Source: Marinobacter sediminum (GTDB lineage Bacteria > Pseudomonadota > Gammaproteobacteria > Pseudomonadales > Oleiphilaceae). Taken from it: DNA of 64,000 nt. The notes below the pieces were generated by a model. It did no database searches. It saw nothing but the letters and a program-made list of their open reading frames with translations, and was not told the origin of the DNA. The DNA lies in NCBI RefSeq assembly GCF_023657445.1, contig NZ_JAGTWY010000001.1, positions 3,038,001 through 3,102,000 of the forward strand. Reading direction: 5' to 3'. Below are positions 35,527 through 44,300 of the stretch, in pieces (the first letter of the stretch is position 1; the number at the start of each line of letters is the position of its first letter). The position numbers were made by a program, and so were the translations under genes.

Positions 35527-36024
35527 ATGACTACTGTGAATCTCGACGGAAACCCCATCGAACTTAGCGGCAACTTCCCCAAAGCCGGTGACAATGCGCC
35601 TCCCTTCACTCTGACCAACAGTGGTCTGGAAGAAGTGAAACTGGATAACTGGGCCGGCAAACGGAAGATCCTGAATATCATTCCCAGCATCGACACCGGC
35701 GTTTGCGCGGCCTCGACCCGCAAGTTCAACGAACAGGCCAGCAGCCTCGACAACACGGCTGTCCTGGTTATCTCCGCGGATCTGCCTTTCGCTGCGGCAC
35801 GTTTCTGCGGCGCCGAGGGCCTTCAGGATGTGATTACCCTATCCTCGTTCCGCAACTACAGCTTCCAGCAGGACTACGGGGTTGCGATTCAGGATGGCCC
35901 ACTGGCCGGCCTCTGCGCCCGCGCAGTCGTGGTCCTGGACGAGGACAACAAGGTTCTGCACAGTCAACTTGTTGACGAAATCAAAGATGAGCCGGATTAC
36001 GAAGCAGCTCTCAAGGCGCTTTGA
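35527..36024 (+). CDS. tpx: Thiol peroxidase Tpx
   Basis: A 165-residue atypical 2-Cys peroxiredoxin. Peroxidatic Cys in [18 protein letters not shown] (about 60) and resolving Cys in ARFCGAEGL (about 94), both conserved. N-terminal [20 protein letters not shown] is typical. It reduces hydrogen peroxide and alkyl peroxides with thioredoxin. AGGA precedes ATG 35527. Confidence 0.95.
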   Translation: MTTVNLDGNPIELSGNFPKAGDNAPPFTLTNSGLEEVKLDNWAGKRKILNIIPSIDTGVCAASTRKFNEQASSLDNTAVLVISADLPFAAARFCGAEGLQDVITLSSFRNYSFQQDYGVAIQDGPLAGLCARAVVVLDEDNKVLHSQLVDEIKDEPDYEAALKAL

Positions 36025-36071
36025 TCGAGCCAGCCAAATCGGGCCGGTCATGCACCGGCTCTGAGCTTGAC

Positions 36072-36168
36072 CGGCGGGGCTGCCGCCACAGACTGTGCAC
36101 TGTCAGGGATGGCAATGCCAAGCTCCCAGGGATGTGTCCAGGGCGCGTCTGAGGCGGCAGCCACGCCG
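36072..36168. repeat. Stem-core intergenic repeat, copy 2
   Basis: A 16-bp imperfect inverted repeat, one mismatch (36072-36087 against 36153-36168; inner ten bases GGCTGCCGCC / GGCGGCAGCC), encloses a 65-nt loop. The loop contains GGATGGC, CAAGC and AGGGATGT in the same order and nearly the same spacing as copy 1 at 32180-32289, although the stem sequences differ. It lies between tpx and the MATE gene. Confidence 0.6.
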
Positions 36169-36246
36169 ATCGAGCCGCCCCCGAAACCTGAAGCCAAATC
36201 TGTTAGAATCCCCCCCTCATTCGAATCAAGGCCCAACCCCTAACCC

Positions 36247-37584
36247 GTGAGCAAGTCACCCGAGACCGCCAGCCTCCCGCGCCAGCTCTACACCATGACC
36301 TGGCCCATGCTCTTCGGCGTGCTCTCACTGATGACCTTCCAGCTGGCAGACAGTGCCTTTATCGGCCAACTGGGCAGAGACCCACTGGCGGCGCTCGGTT
36401 TCACCCTGCCCATGCAGCAACTGATCATCGGTCTTCAGGTTGGTCTGGGGATTGCCACCACCGCCATTGTTTCCCGCACACTTGGTGCTGGTGACGAAGT
36501 CCGCGCTTACCGACTGGGAGGCCTGATCATTACGGTAGGCGGAACCCTGGTTTTCCTGTTGTGTGTAAGCCTATGGTTTCTGCAGAGCCACATCATGACC
36601 GCTCTCGGCGCGGAAGATGCACTTCTGCCATTGATCCGAAGTTACTGGGTTCCCTGGCTCATTGCCGCCTGGACCGGCGCGTTTTTGTACTTTGGCTACA
36701 GCGTGTGCCGCTCCCATGGCGATACCAAGCTGCCCGGCTATATGATGGTCGCTACCAGCCTGACGAACATTGCCCTGGATCCGCTCTACATCTTTGTCTT
36801 CGACTGGGGCTTGCCCGGCGCCGCCTGGGCAACGGTGACGTCCTTTACTATTGGCTGCCTGGTGATTTATCCAAAGCTCCTGAAACGGCACTGGGCCCGC
36901 TTTGACCTGCAACAGCTTGCCCTCGGGCAGGCGCTGAGGCAGCTCAACGGCATCATGGCACCGGCCATGGTCAGTCAACTGATGCCGGCGGTTTCGGCCA
37001 TGCTGGCGACGGCACTTGTGGCCGGTTTTGGATCTGCGGCCGTAGCCGCGTGGGGGCTCGGCACGCGTCTGGAATTTTTCTCGATTGTGGTGGTTCTGGC
37101 GCTGACCATGTCGATGCCGCCTATGATTGGCCGGTTGCTCGGGGCCGGGGACATCGAACAGATCCGCAAGCTGGTGCGCATCGCGGTCCGGTTTGTGGTG
37201 GTCTGGCAGCTTGCCATTGGTCTGACCTGGGTGGTGGCCTCGGGGCTGGTTTCGGACCTGTTCACCAGTGACGGCGATGTCCAGGACATACTGGCCGGCT
37301 ATCTCGTACGGGTGCCCCTAAGCTACAGCGGCCTGGGTGTGTGCATGTTGATGGTGTCAGTATGCAACGCCCTGGGGCTCGCCATGCGGGCCTTGCTGGT
37401 ATCCACTTTGCGACTGTTTCTCTGCTTCCTGCCCCTGCTCTGGTTAGGCAGCCAGATCAATGGCGTATTCGGCCTGATGAGCGGGGCGCTGGTGGGCAAT
37501 CTGTTCGCAGGCGCGATGGCCTACCATTTTTATCACTCCGGCATGGTCAGTCTGAGGGGCAGGATGTCCTCAGCCAAAGCGTGA
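36247..37584 (+). CDS. MATE-family efflux transporter
   Basis: A 445-residue MATE protein with twelve membrane segments: RQLYTMTWPMLFGVLSLM and QLADSAFIGQLGRDPLAALG at the start, GLGIATTAIVSRTLGAGD, and the second-half counterpart AVAAWGLGTRLEFFSIV. It is a cation-coupled drug or metabolite exporter of the DinF/NorM group. Start is GTG 36247. Its last 15 nt overlap the convergent thioesterase gene. Confidence 0.9.
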   Translation: MSKSPETASLPRQLYTMTWPMLFGVLSLMTFQLADSAFIGQLGRDPLAALGFTLPMQQLIIGLQVGLGIATTAIVSRTLGAGDEVRAYRLGGLIITVGGTLVFLLCVSLWFLQSHIMTALGAEDALLPLIRSYWVPWLIAAWTGAFLYFGYSVCRSHGDTKLPGYMMVATSLTNIALDPLYIFVFDWGLPGAAWATVTSFTIGCLVIYPKLLKRHWARFDLQQLALGQALRQLNGIMAPAMVSQLMPAVSAMLATALVAGFGSAAVAAWGLGTRLEFFSIVVVLALTMSMPPMIGRLLGAGDIEQIRKLVRIAVRFVVVWQLAIGLTWVVASGLVSDLFTSDGDVQDILAGYLVRVPLSYSGLGVCMLMVSVCNALGLAMRALLVSTLRLFLCFLPLLWLGSQINGVFGLMSGALVGNLFAGAMAYHFYHSGMVSLRGRMSSAKA

Positions 37585-37995
37585 ACGAAAGCTCTCGGGT
37601 ATGGCTACCACTTCCTTGCGCTGGTAGTTAAAGAAGACGAAACCATACTTCGCCATTGCTACCGGCTGGCCACTTTCGGCCTTGGTGACCCGGAACACAA
37701 AATCCCCGCCGTACTTGTTGAAATCCATCAGGCCCACTTCAAAGCGCAACATTTCCGGGAAAAACGACTCGGACTGATACATGGTGGCCAGATCCGTCAC
37801 GATAATCCCCGTGCCATCCTGGCCCGCTTCCTGAAGACCATAGTTCACCAGAAACTGGGCCCTGGCTTCTGACAACATGGAGATCAGAGCGTCATTGCCC
37901 AGATGGTTGGCACCGTTGATATCGGTGATTCGTACCGGCATTCTGGTTTCAAAGCAGAAAACATCGTCCGGAAAGGTGAGTTTGATTCTGGCCAC
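37570..37995 (-). CDS. Hotdog-fold acyl-CoA thioesterase
   Basis: A 141-residue YbgC/4HBT-type hotdog protein. TRMPVRITDINGANHLGNDALISML contains the active-site loop (Asp in RITDINGANHLGN). The remainder has the beta-strand pattern YQSESFFPEMLRFEVGL and GGDFVFRVTKAESG. Likely hydrolyses acyl-CoA; chain length unknown. Start is GTG 37995 with AAGG upstream. Confidence 0.82.
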   Translation of the reverse strand: MARIKLTFPDDVFCFETRMPVRITDINGANHLGNDALISMLSEARAQFLVNYGLQEAGQDGTGIIVTDLATMYQSESFFPEMLRFEVGLMDFNKYGGDFVFRVTKAESGQPVAMAKYGFVFFNYQRKEVVAIPESFRSRFG

Positions 37996-38130
37996 GCTGG
38001 CTACCTTGTCTGATGGGATAACTTGGAAGGCCGGATGATACGCGTTTGGCTTTTTCTGTTCACCTTTCGGTGAATTCGGTTATCTTGCTTATTATCCTTT
38101 GCGCATCGAAATTGGGGAAAAGGCACACCT

Positions 38131-39768
38131 ATGGATATTCGCCCTGCCGCAACGCTGGTCCTGACACGAGATACTCAAGACGGCCTCGAAGTATTATTGC
38201 TCCAGCGCACCTGGAAGGCCGTGTTCATGCCGGGCTATTTTGTGTTCCCCGGCGGCGCCGTCGATCAGCAGGAAGCCTCCGCACGCGAACACATTGCGGG
38301 TTCAGAAGACGCCCAGATCAGCCATACCATGAGTCTGGACGAGGGCGGCGCAGACTATATGCTTGCCGCTGTCCGTGAATGTTTCGAAGAAGCCGGAATT
38401 CTGCTGGCCGTGGATCCGCAGGGCCAGACTGTCGGTGGAGATCACGGAGTCCTCAGGGATCGGGAGGCAGTTTTCCGGGGCGACCTGACGCTTGCGGACA
38501 TCTGCAGGCAACACGGGCTGACGATTCCGTTGGACCGGGTAGCCTACCTGAGCCACTGGACGACGCCACCCGGTCCGCCTCGCCGCTTTGATACCCGGTT
38601 TTTTGTCACCACGGCGCCGATGGGCCAGCAGGCGAGCCATGATGGTGTGGAAACCATTGACCATCTCTGGATCAGCCCGGCACAGGCACTGGACGATCAT
38701 CGCAGCGGCCGCCGGTTACTGGGGCTGCCAACACTCCGGACCCTGCGGATTTTAAGCGATTTCAGCACGTCTGACGCGCTGATGCGTTATGCCCACGCTA
38801 ATCCGCCAGAATCAGCCCCTGACAAGGCCTGGCCGGCAATAAAAAAGGGCAAACCGGTCATGCTGGAACCCGGAGCGCCAGCCTATGATGAAGCTGCCAA
38901 ACTGGATCCGGAAGGGGAAGGTTCTGTCAGCGCCGAGATTGTTCCCGGTGAGGCGGTAGAGGTTGCCGCCGGCGTGAGACGGCTGACGGCTCCGAATCCG
39001 GGTGTCATGACGGGGCCTGGCACCAATACCTATATCATCGGGCACGACCGGTTCACAGTAATTGACCCGGGGCCTGATGATCCAGCACACATAAAGCGCA
39101 TTCTGGAGCTGACCGGAGGACGAATTGACAGGGTGCTGGTCACCCATACCCACCGTGATCACTCACCCGGCACAGGCTCGATCAAACAGGAAACTGGCTG
39201 CGTGCTCGCTGGCCTGCCGGCCCCGGATGGCGCTTCGCAGGATTCAGGTTTTACACCGGATGAACAGCCAGTCCACGGCGAGCTGATTGGGACCGATGCG
39301 GGACAGCTGAAGGTCATTCACACCCCGGGCCACGCGTCTAATCACCTGTGCTTTCTGCTGGCCGATCAGGAATTACTGTTCACCGGCGACCACATCATGC
39401 AGGGGTCAACGGTGGTGATTAACCCGCCGGATGGCGATATGAAGGCCTACCTGGAGTCGCTCTACGATCTGCTTGCCGAGCCTGCCCGGTTCCTGGCCCC
39501 GGGGCATGGTTTTTTGATGGGCCAGCCGGAGGCTGTGGTCGATTACCTGATCACACATCGCCTTGCCAGGGAGCACAAGGTGGCGAAGGCACTGAAAGAA
39601 CATGCGCCCGTGACCCTGAAGGATTTGACGGCCAAAGCCTATGATGATGTACCGACTGCCATTCACGGCGTTGCATCACGTTCAGCCCTGGCTCACCTGC
39701 TGAAACTGGAAGCCGAAGGCCGTGCGGGCCAGAAAAGCGAGCTCTGGCATGCCACCCGGGAAACCTGA
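38131..39768 (+). CDS. NUDIX hydrolase - metallo-beta-lactamase fusion protein
   Basis: A 545-residue two-enzyme fusion. Residues about 5-240: NUDIX domain with box residues AAVRECFEEAGIL, of the NUDT19-like group with a long insertion. Residues about 275-540: metallo-beta-lactamase fold with THTHRDHSPGTG, HTPGHASNHL, FTGDHIMQG and a late His in LAPGHGFL, all metal-ligand positions, followed by the LACTB2-like C-terminal helix region. The start ATG 38131 follows AGG. The two halves are separate genes in many organisms; substrates are unknown but may be CoA or nucleotide-linked. Confidence 0.85.
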   Translation: MDIRPAATLVLTRDTQDGLEVLLLQRTWKAVFMPGYFVFPGGAVDQQEASAREHIAGSEDAQISHTMSLDEGGADYMLAAVRECFEEAGILLAVDPQGQTVGGDHGVLRDREAVFRGDLTLADICRQHGLTIPLDRVAYLSHWTTPPGPPRRFDTRFFVTTAPMGQQASHDGVETIDHLWISPAQALDDHRSGRRLLGLPTLRTLRILSDFSTSDALMRYAHANPPESAPDKAWPAIKKGKPVMLEPGAPAYDEAAKLDPEGEGSVSAEIVPGEAVEVAAGVRRLTAPNPGVMTGPGTNTYIIGHDRFTVIDPGPDDPAHIKRILELTGGRIDRVLVTHTHRDHSPGTGSIKQETGCVLAGLPAPDGASQDSGFTPDEQPVHGELIGTDAGQLKVIHTPGHASNHLCFLLADQELLFTGDHIMQGSTVVINPPDGDMKAYLESLYDLLAEPARFLAPGHGFLMGQPEAVVDYLITHRLAREHKVAKALKEHAPVTLKDLTAKAYDDVPTAIHGVASRSALAHLLKLEAEGRAGQKSELWHATRET

Positions 39769-39965
39769 TTGGACGGCCAGAATTTAGGTGCAGCAGCAAA
39801 TAATATGATTCAGCAATTGAAATAGAGTCCGCCTTGCCGGTCCATAGAAAGAATCGATGAGTAAATTTTAAACAACAGACTATGTTTAATCTGTGATCAA
39901 AATTCACACACCGAACATTTCGTTCCGTGTAGCAACAACAAAACGAATCACAGGAGCAAGAGACT

Positions 39966-40397
39966 ATGGACCTTAAGGGCACCCAAACCGAACAGTGTTT
40001 AAAAGACGCATTTTCCGGTGAATCCCGTGCAAACCGACGCTATCTCTATTTCGCCAACATGGCGGACATTGAGGGTGCGCCGGAGGTAGCCAATGTCTTC
40101 CGTAATACCGCCGAAGGTGAAACCGGCCATGCTCACGGCCACATGGAATATCTGGTAAACGGCGGTTCCGGCGATCCGGAAACCGGTCTGCCCTCCGGCA
40201 ACGTGGCTTCAGCCCTCGAAGCGGCGATTGCGGGCGAAACTCACGAATACACGGACATGTACCCAGGCATGGCAAAAACCGCCCGGGACGAAGGCTTCGA
40301 TGAGATCGCCGACTGGTTTGAAACCCTGGCCAAGGCCGAGCGGAGCCACGCCAACAAATTTACCAAAACGCTGGAAGCCTACCGGGCAGAAGCCTGA
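39966..40397 (+). CDS. Rubrerythrin (ferritin-like domain only)
   Basis: A 143-residue diiron protein. The four-helix ligand motifs are visible: [53 protein letters not shown] and [11 protein letters not shown]. There is no C-terminal rubredoxin CxxC module, so it needs an outside electron donor. Rubrerythrins reduce hydrogen peroxide. It heads a three-gene operon with an iron-sulfur reductase and DUF3501, which may supply electrons. Upstream (39892-39908) is a TGTGA / TCACA dyad with a 7-nt spacer, not a standard CRP site. Confidence 0.92.
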   Translation: MDLKGTQTEQCLKDAFSGESRANRRYLYFANMADIEGAPEVANVFRNTAEGETGHAHGHMEYLVNGGSGDPETGLPSGNVASALEAAIAGETHEYTDMYPGMAKTARDEGFDEIADWFETLAKAERSHANKFTKTLEAYRAEA

Positions 40398-40486
40398 TCC
40401 CGTCTGACCGAGTCTGGTGCCACCCTCGCATGCCCGTGCGCGCGGGGTGTGGCGCTATTTCCTTAACGTGACAAGGCGAACCGATC

Positions 40487-41836
40487 ATGGCCGGACCACA
40501 ACAGAACCGCGAAGGCAATCTCGAGGCCCCCACGCGGCATGCCATCGACTGGAAGAGTGCCGACTACTATGACGAAGACAAGGTGCTCTCAGAAATGGAG
40601 CGCGTCTTCGACATCTGCCACGGTTGTCGCCGTTGCGTCAGCCTTTGCCAGAGCTTCCCCACACTCTTTGACCTGATCGACGAGTCCGACACCCTGGAAG
40701 TGGACGGTGTCGACAAGGGTGATTACGGTAAAGTGGCGGACCAGTGCTACCTCTGCGACATGTGCTACATGGCCAAGTGCCCCTATGTACCGCCACACCA
40801 GTTCAATGTCGACTTCCCCCACCTGATGCTGCAGTACAAGGCTATCCAGCACAGGAAAACCGGCGGCAGTTTCCGGGACAAGCTGTTCTCCAGCACCGAC
40901 ACCCTGGGCAAGCTGGCCGGCATCCCGCTGGTGACTGAAACGGTCAACGCCGTCAACCACTGGAAACCGGCCCGGGAGATCATGGAAAAACAACTGGGCG
41001 TGGACAAGGATGCCTGGCTTCCCTCTTTCGCTGACCACAAGTTCCGTAACAGCGCCCGCCCCAACGAGACTTTTGAGGCCAAAGCCGGTGAGCGCACTCC
41101 TGGCAAGGTCGCACTGTTCGCAACCTGCTACGTTAATTTCAACGAGCCCGGCATGGGCGAAGACCTGGTTAAGGTACTGGAACACAATGAGATTCCGTGG
41201 ACCATTGCCGAGAAAGAAGTTTGCTGCGGTATGCCGAAGCTGGAACAGGGCGACCTGGACTCGGTGGAGTCCCTGAAACGGGTCAACATTCCTCACCTCG
41301 CCAAACTGGCTCGGGAGGGTTACGCATTGCTGGCACTGGTACCGAGCTGCACGCTGATGTTCAAGCAGGAGCTGCCGCTGATGTTCCCGGACGACGAGGA
41401 AGTCGCGCTTGTCCGCGATGCCTTCTGGGATCCGTTCAACTATCTGGTCCAGCGGCAGAAAGATGGCCTGTTAAAAACCGATTTCAGGGAAGGGCTGGGC
41501 AAGGTCGCCTACCACACGCCTTGCCATGGTCGGGTCCAGAACATTGGCAAGAAAACTGAGGAATTCCTCAAGTCGATACCCGATACGGAGGTCAGCACCA
41601 CCGAGCGGTGTAGCGGCCATGCCGGCACCTACGGCATCAAGAAGGAATTTCATAAAAACAGCATGAAGATTGGGCGCCCGGTATTTCGACAGATGAATCA
41701 GGTCGAACCGGACTTTATCAGCAGCGACTGTCCGCTGGGTGGCCATCACATCGCCCAGGGCATCGAGGAAAACCATCAGAACAATCCGGCCCTGTCGCAC
41801 CCTATAAGTCTTGTGCGCAAGGCTTATGGCCTGTAG
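40487..41836 (+). CDS. GlpC/HdrD-like iron-sulfur oxidoreductase
   Basis: A 449-residue protein with two 4Fe-4S motifs near the N-terminus, CHGCRRCVSLC (about 36-46) and CYLCDMCYMAKCP (about 85-97), then two cysteine-rich (CCG-type) domains: EVCCGMPKLEQG (about 245) and ERCSGHAGTYGIKKE (about 378), the second with CSG in place of CCG. This is the layout of GlpC and heterodisulfide reductase subunit D. It starts 89 nt after rubrerythrin and precedes DUF3501 by 12 nt. No flavin dehydrogenase partner is adjacent. It is inferred to be an electron carrier for rubrerythrin or for an unknown disulfide substrate. Confidence 0.85.
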   Translation: MAGPQQNREGNLEAPTRHAIDWKSADYYDEDKVLSEMERVFDICHGCRRCVSLCQSFPTLFDLIDESDTLEVDGVDKGDYGKVADQCYLCDMCYMAKCPYVPPHQFNVDFPHLMLQYKAIQHRKTGGSFRDKLFSSTDTLGKLAGIPLVTETVNAVNHWKPAREIMEKQLGVDKDAWLPSFADHKFRNSARPNETFEAKAGERTPGKVALFATCYVNFNEPGMGEDLVKVLEHNEIPWTIAEKEVCCGMPKLEQGDLDSVESLKRVNIPHLAKLAREGYALLALVPSCTLMFKQELPLMFPDDEEVALVRDAFWDPFNYLVQRQKDGLLKTDFREGLGKVAYHTPCHGRVQNIGKKTEEFLKSIPDTEVSTTERCSGHAGTYGIKKEFHKNSMKIGRPVFRQMNQVEPDFISSDCPLGGHHIAQGIEENHQNNPALSHPISLVRKAYGL

Positions 41837-41848
41837 AGGAGGTTCAGA

Positions 41849-42433
41849 GTGACACAGATAACCCGCGACTCACTGCTCACTTTGGAAGCCTATGCCAGGC
41901 AGCGCCCCCAATTGCGGGCCGAGGCTATGGCACTGAAAAAGAAGCGCAGTGTGTTTATTGGCCCCAACGTGACCCTGCAGTTCGAGAATGAAGCCACCAT
42001 TCGATATCAGATCCAGGAGATGCTGAGGATTGAAAAAACCTTTGAGGAGGAGGGCATCGAGGAAGAACTGGAAGCCTACAATCCGCTGATTCCCGATGGT
42101 GACAACTTCAAGGCCACCATGATGATTGAGTTCACCGATCCGGCCGAGCGAAACATCAAACTCACGGAACTGAGGAAGATCGAGAACCACACCTATATTC
42201 AGGTTTCCGGCCATGATCGCTGTTACGCCTTTGCCGACGAGGACATGGACCGGGCCAATGACAGCAAAACCAGCGCGGTGCATTTCCTCCGTTTCCAGCT
42301 CACGCCTGACATGGTGCAATCCGCCAAACAGGGGGTGCCCCTGGCCATTGGCATTGACCACCCGGGCTACAATCACAGAATCGATGAAATCTCGCCGGAC
42401 GCCCAGGGCAGTCTGCTTCAGGATTTGAAATAA
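41849..42433 (+). CDS. DUF3501 family protein
   Basis: A 194-residue soluble protein with charged, mixed alpha/beta composition and no Cys-rich motif. Starts at GTG 41849 with a strong GAGGAGG site. I recognise it as DUF3501 from its position behind the rubrerythrin and GlpC-like genes and from patterns such as KKKRSVFIGPNVTLQFEN and IQVSGHDRCYAFADED. Function unknown; the conserved trio suggests a shared role in peroxide or redox stress. Confidence 0.8.
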   Translation: MTQITRDSLLTLEAYARQRPQLRAEAMALKKKRSVFIGPNVTLQFENEATIRYQIQEMLRIEKTFEEEGIEEELEAYNPLIPDGDNFKATMMIEFTDPAERNIKLTELRKIENHTYIQVSGHDRCYAFADEDMDRANDSKTSAVHFLRFQLTPDMVQSAKQGVPLAIGIDHPGYNHRIDEISPDAQGSLLQDLK

Positions 42434-42453
42434 TCGACGACGATACCCTCAAA

Positions 42454-42477
42454 AGCCCGGATCTTCCGGGCTATTTT
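42454..42477. terminator. Bidirectional terminator after DUF3501
   Basis: Stem AGCCCGGA / TCCGGGCT with loop TCT, followed by ATTTT on the + strand and preceded by AAA, giving a short U-run on the - strand as well. It separates the DUF3501 gene from the convergent small membrane gene. Confidence 0.8.
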
Positions 42478-42484
42478 CTGCACG

Positions 42485-42643
42485 TTACTTCTTGGCGATG
42501 ATGTACACGGCATGCACAATGCCGGGGATATAGCCCAGAAGGGTCAACAAAATGTTGATCCAGAAGTGTTTGCCAATACCTACCTGTAAAAATACGCCTA
42601 ACGGCGGTAACAAAATCGCAACCAGAATTCGCAAAAGATCCAT
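42485..42643 (-). CDS. YqaE/Pmp3-family small membrane protein
   Basis: A 52-residue, two-span membrane protein: MDLLRILVAILLPPLGVFL and the second helix INILLTLLGYIPGIVHAVYII, with the family's PPLGVFLQVG and GYIPGIVHA motifs. Pmp3 proteins affect membrane potential and salt tolerance in yeast and plants; bacterial members are stress-induced but little studied. The start ATG 42643 follows GGGGGA; the frame stays open further upstream, without family resemblance. Confidence 0.9.
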   Translation of the reverse strand: MDLLRILVAILLPPLGVFLQVGIGKHFWINILLTLLGYIPGIVHAVYIIAKK

Positions 42644-42835
42644 ACCGTTATTCCCCCAGGCCGCGTATAAGGTCAATTTAAACGCAACATAGCACCTGTA
42701 TACCGGTTTTACAGGTAACATTGCGCAACCATGTCCGTTTTTCATGAAAGTGGCATTAAACCTTTGTCACAGCTGTATTCATGACCGGCAGCGGCCCTCT
42801 ATCCTTGAGCGCATTCTGACGACCCGTGAGGAATT

Positions 42836-44254
42836 ATGCTGTTTCACTGGCATCAAAAGCTGACGTTATCCCGATTGTTCCCCGGCATGCTGGCTCTTTG
42901 CCTGCCCGCATCCGTGCTTGCAGCCCCGCCCGCAGACACCGGGACCAAGGCATCGGAAATTCTGGTTGCGGAACTGGCCGAAGACGAAAACGTTGAAGAC
43001 ATTGAACAGTCCCAGCCACGAAAGACCCGTAAGCCTCAAATAGCAGAGCCAGTAACTGCCACCGTCGGCGAAAAAGCCAAACCCAGGTCGGCCAAGAAAG
43101 TGGCGCCCAACATCGACCTCAAAGAGGTCGCGCCTGCGCCGAAATCCGAGACAGAGCCGACATTGCCAGAGGTGCAGGCCACCGAAGCATCCGAGCCGGC
43201 ACAGGTCGAACAGCACACACCCCAGGAAGACAGCGAGGTCCGCCCCGGAGAAGAGACCGTGACCGCTGCACCGACAGAAAAACCGGTTGAAGCGGCGAAG
43301 AATTTCACCCTGCTGGGTAATGAAGTGCTGCCTGCCACCTCTACCCGGCTGGCCTGGTCTCCGGGCATCCAGATTGCCGGCCTGTCACAGCCCACACCGG
43401 TTCTGGTGGTGAACGGAGCCAAGGCCGGTCCGACCCTATGCCTGACCGGCGCTATTCACGGCGATGAACTCAACGGCATCGAAATCATTCGTCGCACCAT
43501 GTATGACCTCGAGCCAAAAAAACTCTCTGGCCGGGTGGTCGGTATTCCCATTGTGAATCTGCCGGGATTCCAGCAGGGCAGCCGCTATCTGCCAGACCGT
43601 CGCGACCTGAATCGCCACTTCCCCGGAAGCCCGGATGGCAGCCTGGCCGACCGCATCGCCTATTCCCTGTTTGAGAACATCATCCGCCGCTGCGACATGC
43701 TGGTCGACATCCATACCGGTTCGCTCAAGCGCACGAACCTGCCGCAGTTACGGGCCGACATGAACAATCCGGATGTAGCCACCTTTACCCAGGGATTTGA
43801 CCGGATGGCGGTCGTCCACAGCACCGGCTCCCCGGGCATGCTTCGAAGCGCTTCCGTGGCCGCCGGTATCACCACCGTCACCCTGGAAGCGGGTGAGTCA
43901 CATCGTATTCAGGAGCACCAGATTGAAGCCGGTGTGAACAGCCTCACCAGCCTGATGGAAAGGCAGGGGATGATTTCCCGGATGTTTGTCTGGGGCGATC
44001 CGGAGCCGGTGTACTACGACTCCGACTGGATCCGCGCCGAGCACGGCGGCATTCTGTTCAGCGACGTGGAACTGGGTGCCCGGGTCTCCGAAGGCGAGAT
44101 TCTGGGCTATGTCGCCGATCCGATTACCAATGCCCAGTACCCCATCCGCTCCAGCAGTAATGGCCGTATCATCGGTATGGCCGTGGACCAGGTCGTGATG
44201 GCCGGCTTTGCCGCCTACCACATTGGTACGGAGGCAGAAGTACCCGGAGAGTAG
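42836..44254 (+). CDS. Exported succinylglutamate desuccinylase/aspartoacylase-family protein
   Basis: A 472-residue protein with a signal peptide (cleavage near VLAAPP), a disordered Pro/Glu/Lys-rich linker (about 35-150), and an M14-like AstE/AspA catalytic domain: GAIHGDELNGIE (zinc His and Glu), DRRDLNRHFPG, and DIHTGSLKRTNLPQLR (third zinc His). The C-terminus has a barrel-like SDVELGARVSEGEILGYVADP region. The exported location and long linker differ from cytosolic AstE, so a cell-wall or peptide amidase-type substrate is possible. GAGG precedes ATG 42836. Confidence 0.82.
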   Translation: MLFHWHQKLTLSRLFPGMLALCLPASVLAAPPADTGTKASEILVAELAEDENVEDIEQSQPRKTRKPQIAEPVTATVGEKAKPRSAKKVAPNIDLKEVAPAPKSETEPTLPEVQATEASEPAQVEQHTPQEDSEVRPGEETVTAAPTEKPVEAAKNFTLLGNEVLPATSTRLAWSPGIQIAGLSQPTPVLVVNGAKAGPTLCLTGAIHGDELNGIEIIRRTMYDLEPKKLSGRVVGIPIVNLPGFQQGSRYLPDRRDLNRHFPGSPDGSLADRIAYSLFENIIRRCDMLVDIHTGSLKRTNLPQLRADMNNPDVATFTQGFDRMAVVHSTGSPGMLRSASVAAGITTVTLEAGESHRIQEHQIEAGVNSLTSLMERQGMISRMFVWGDPEPVYYDSDWIRAEHGGILFSDVELGARVSEGEILGYVADPITNAQYPIRSSSNGRIIGMAVDQVVMAGFAAYHIGTEAEVPGE

Positions 44255-44300
44255 TATCCTATGCGTTTTACCTGACAACACCCAATCAACGGGAGCGAAT

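Noticed and set aside
36048..36236. 62-codon - strand frame between tpx and the MATE gene
   Set aside because: It coincides with the stem-core repeat and lacks a ribosome site; the translation looks like read-through of a repeat.
39892..39908. TGTGA/TCACA dyad upstream of rubrerythrin as a CRP/Vfr site
   Set aside because: The spacer is 7 nt, not 6, and no promoter elements are placed to suit it.
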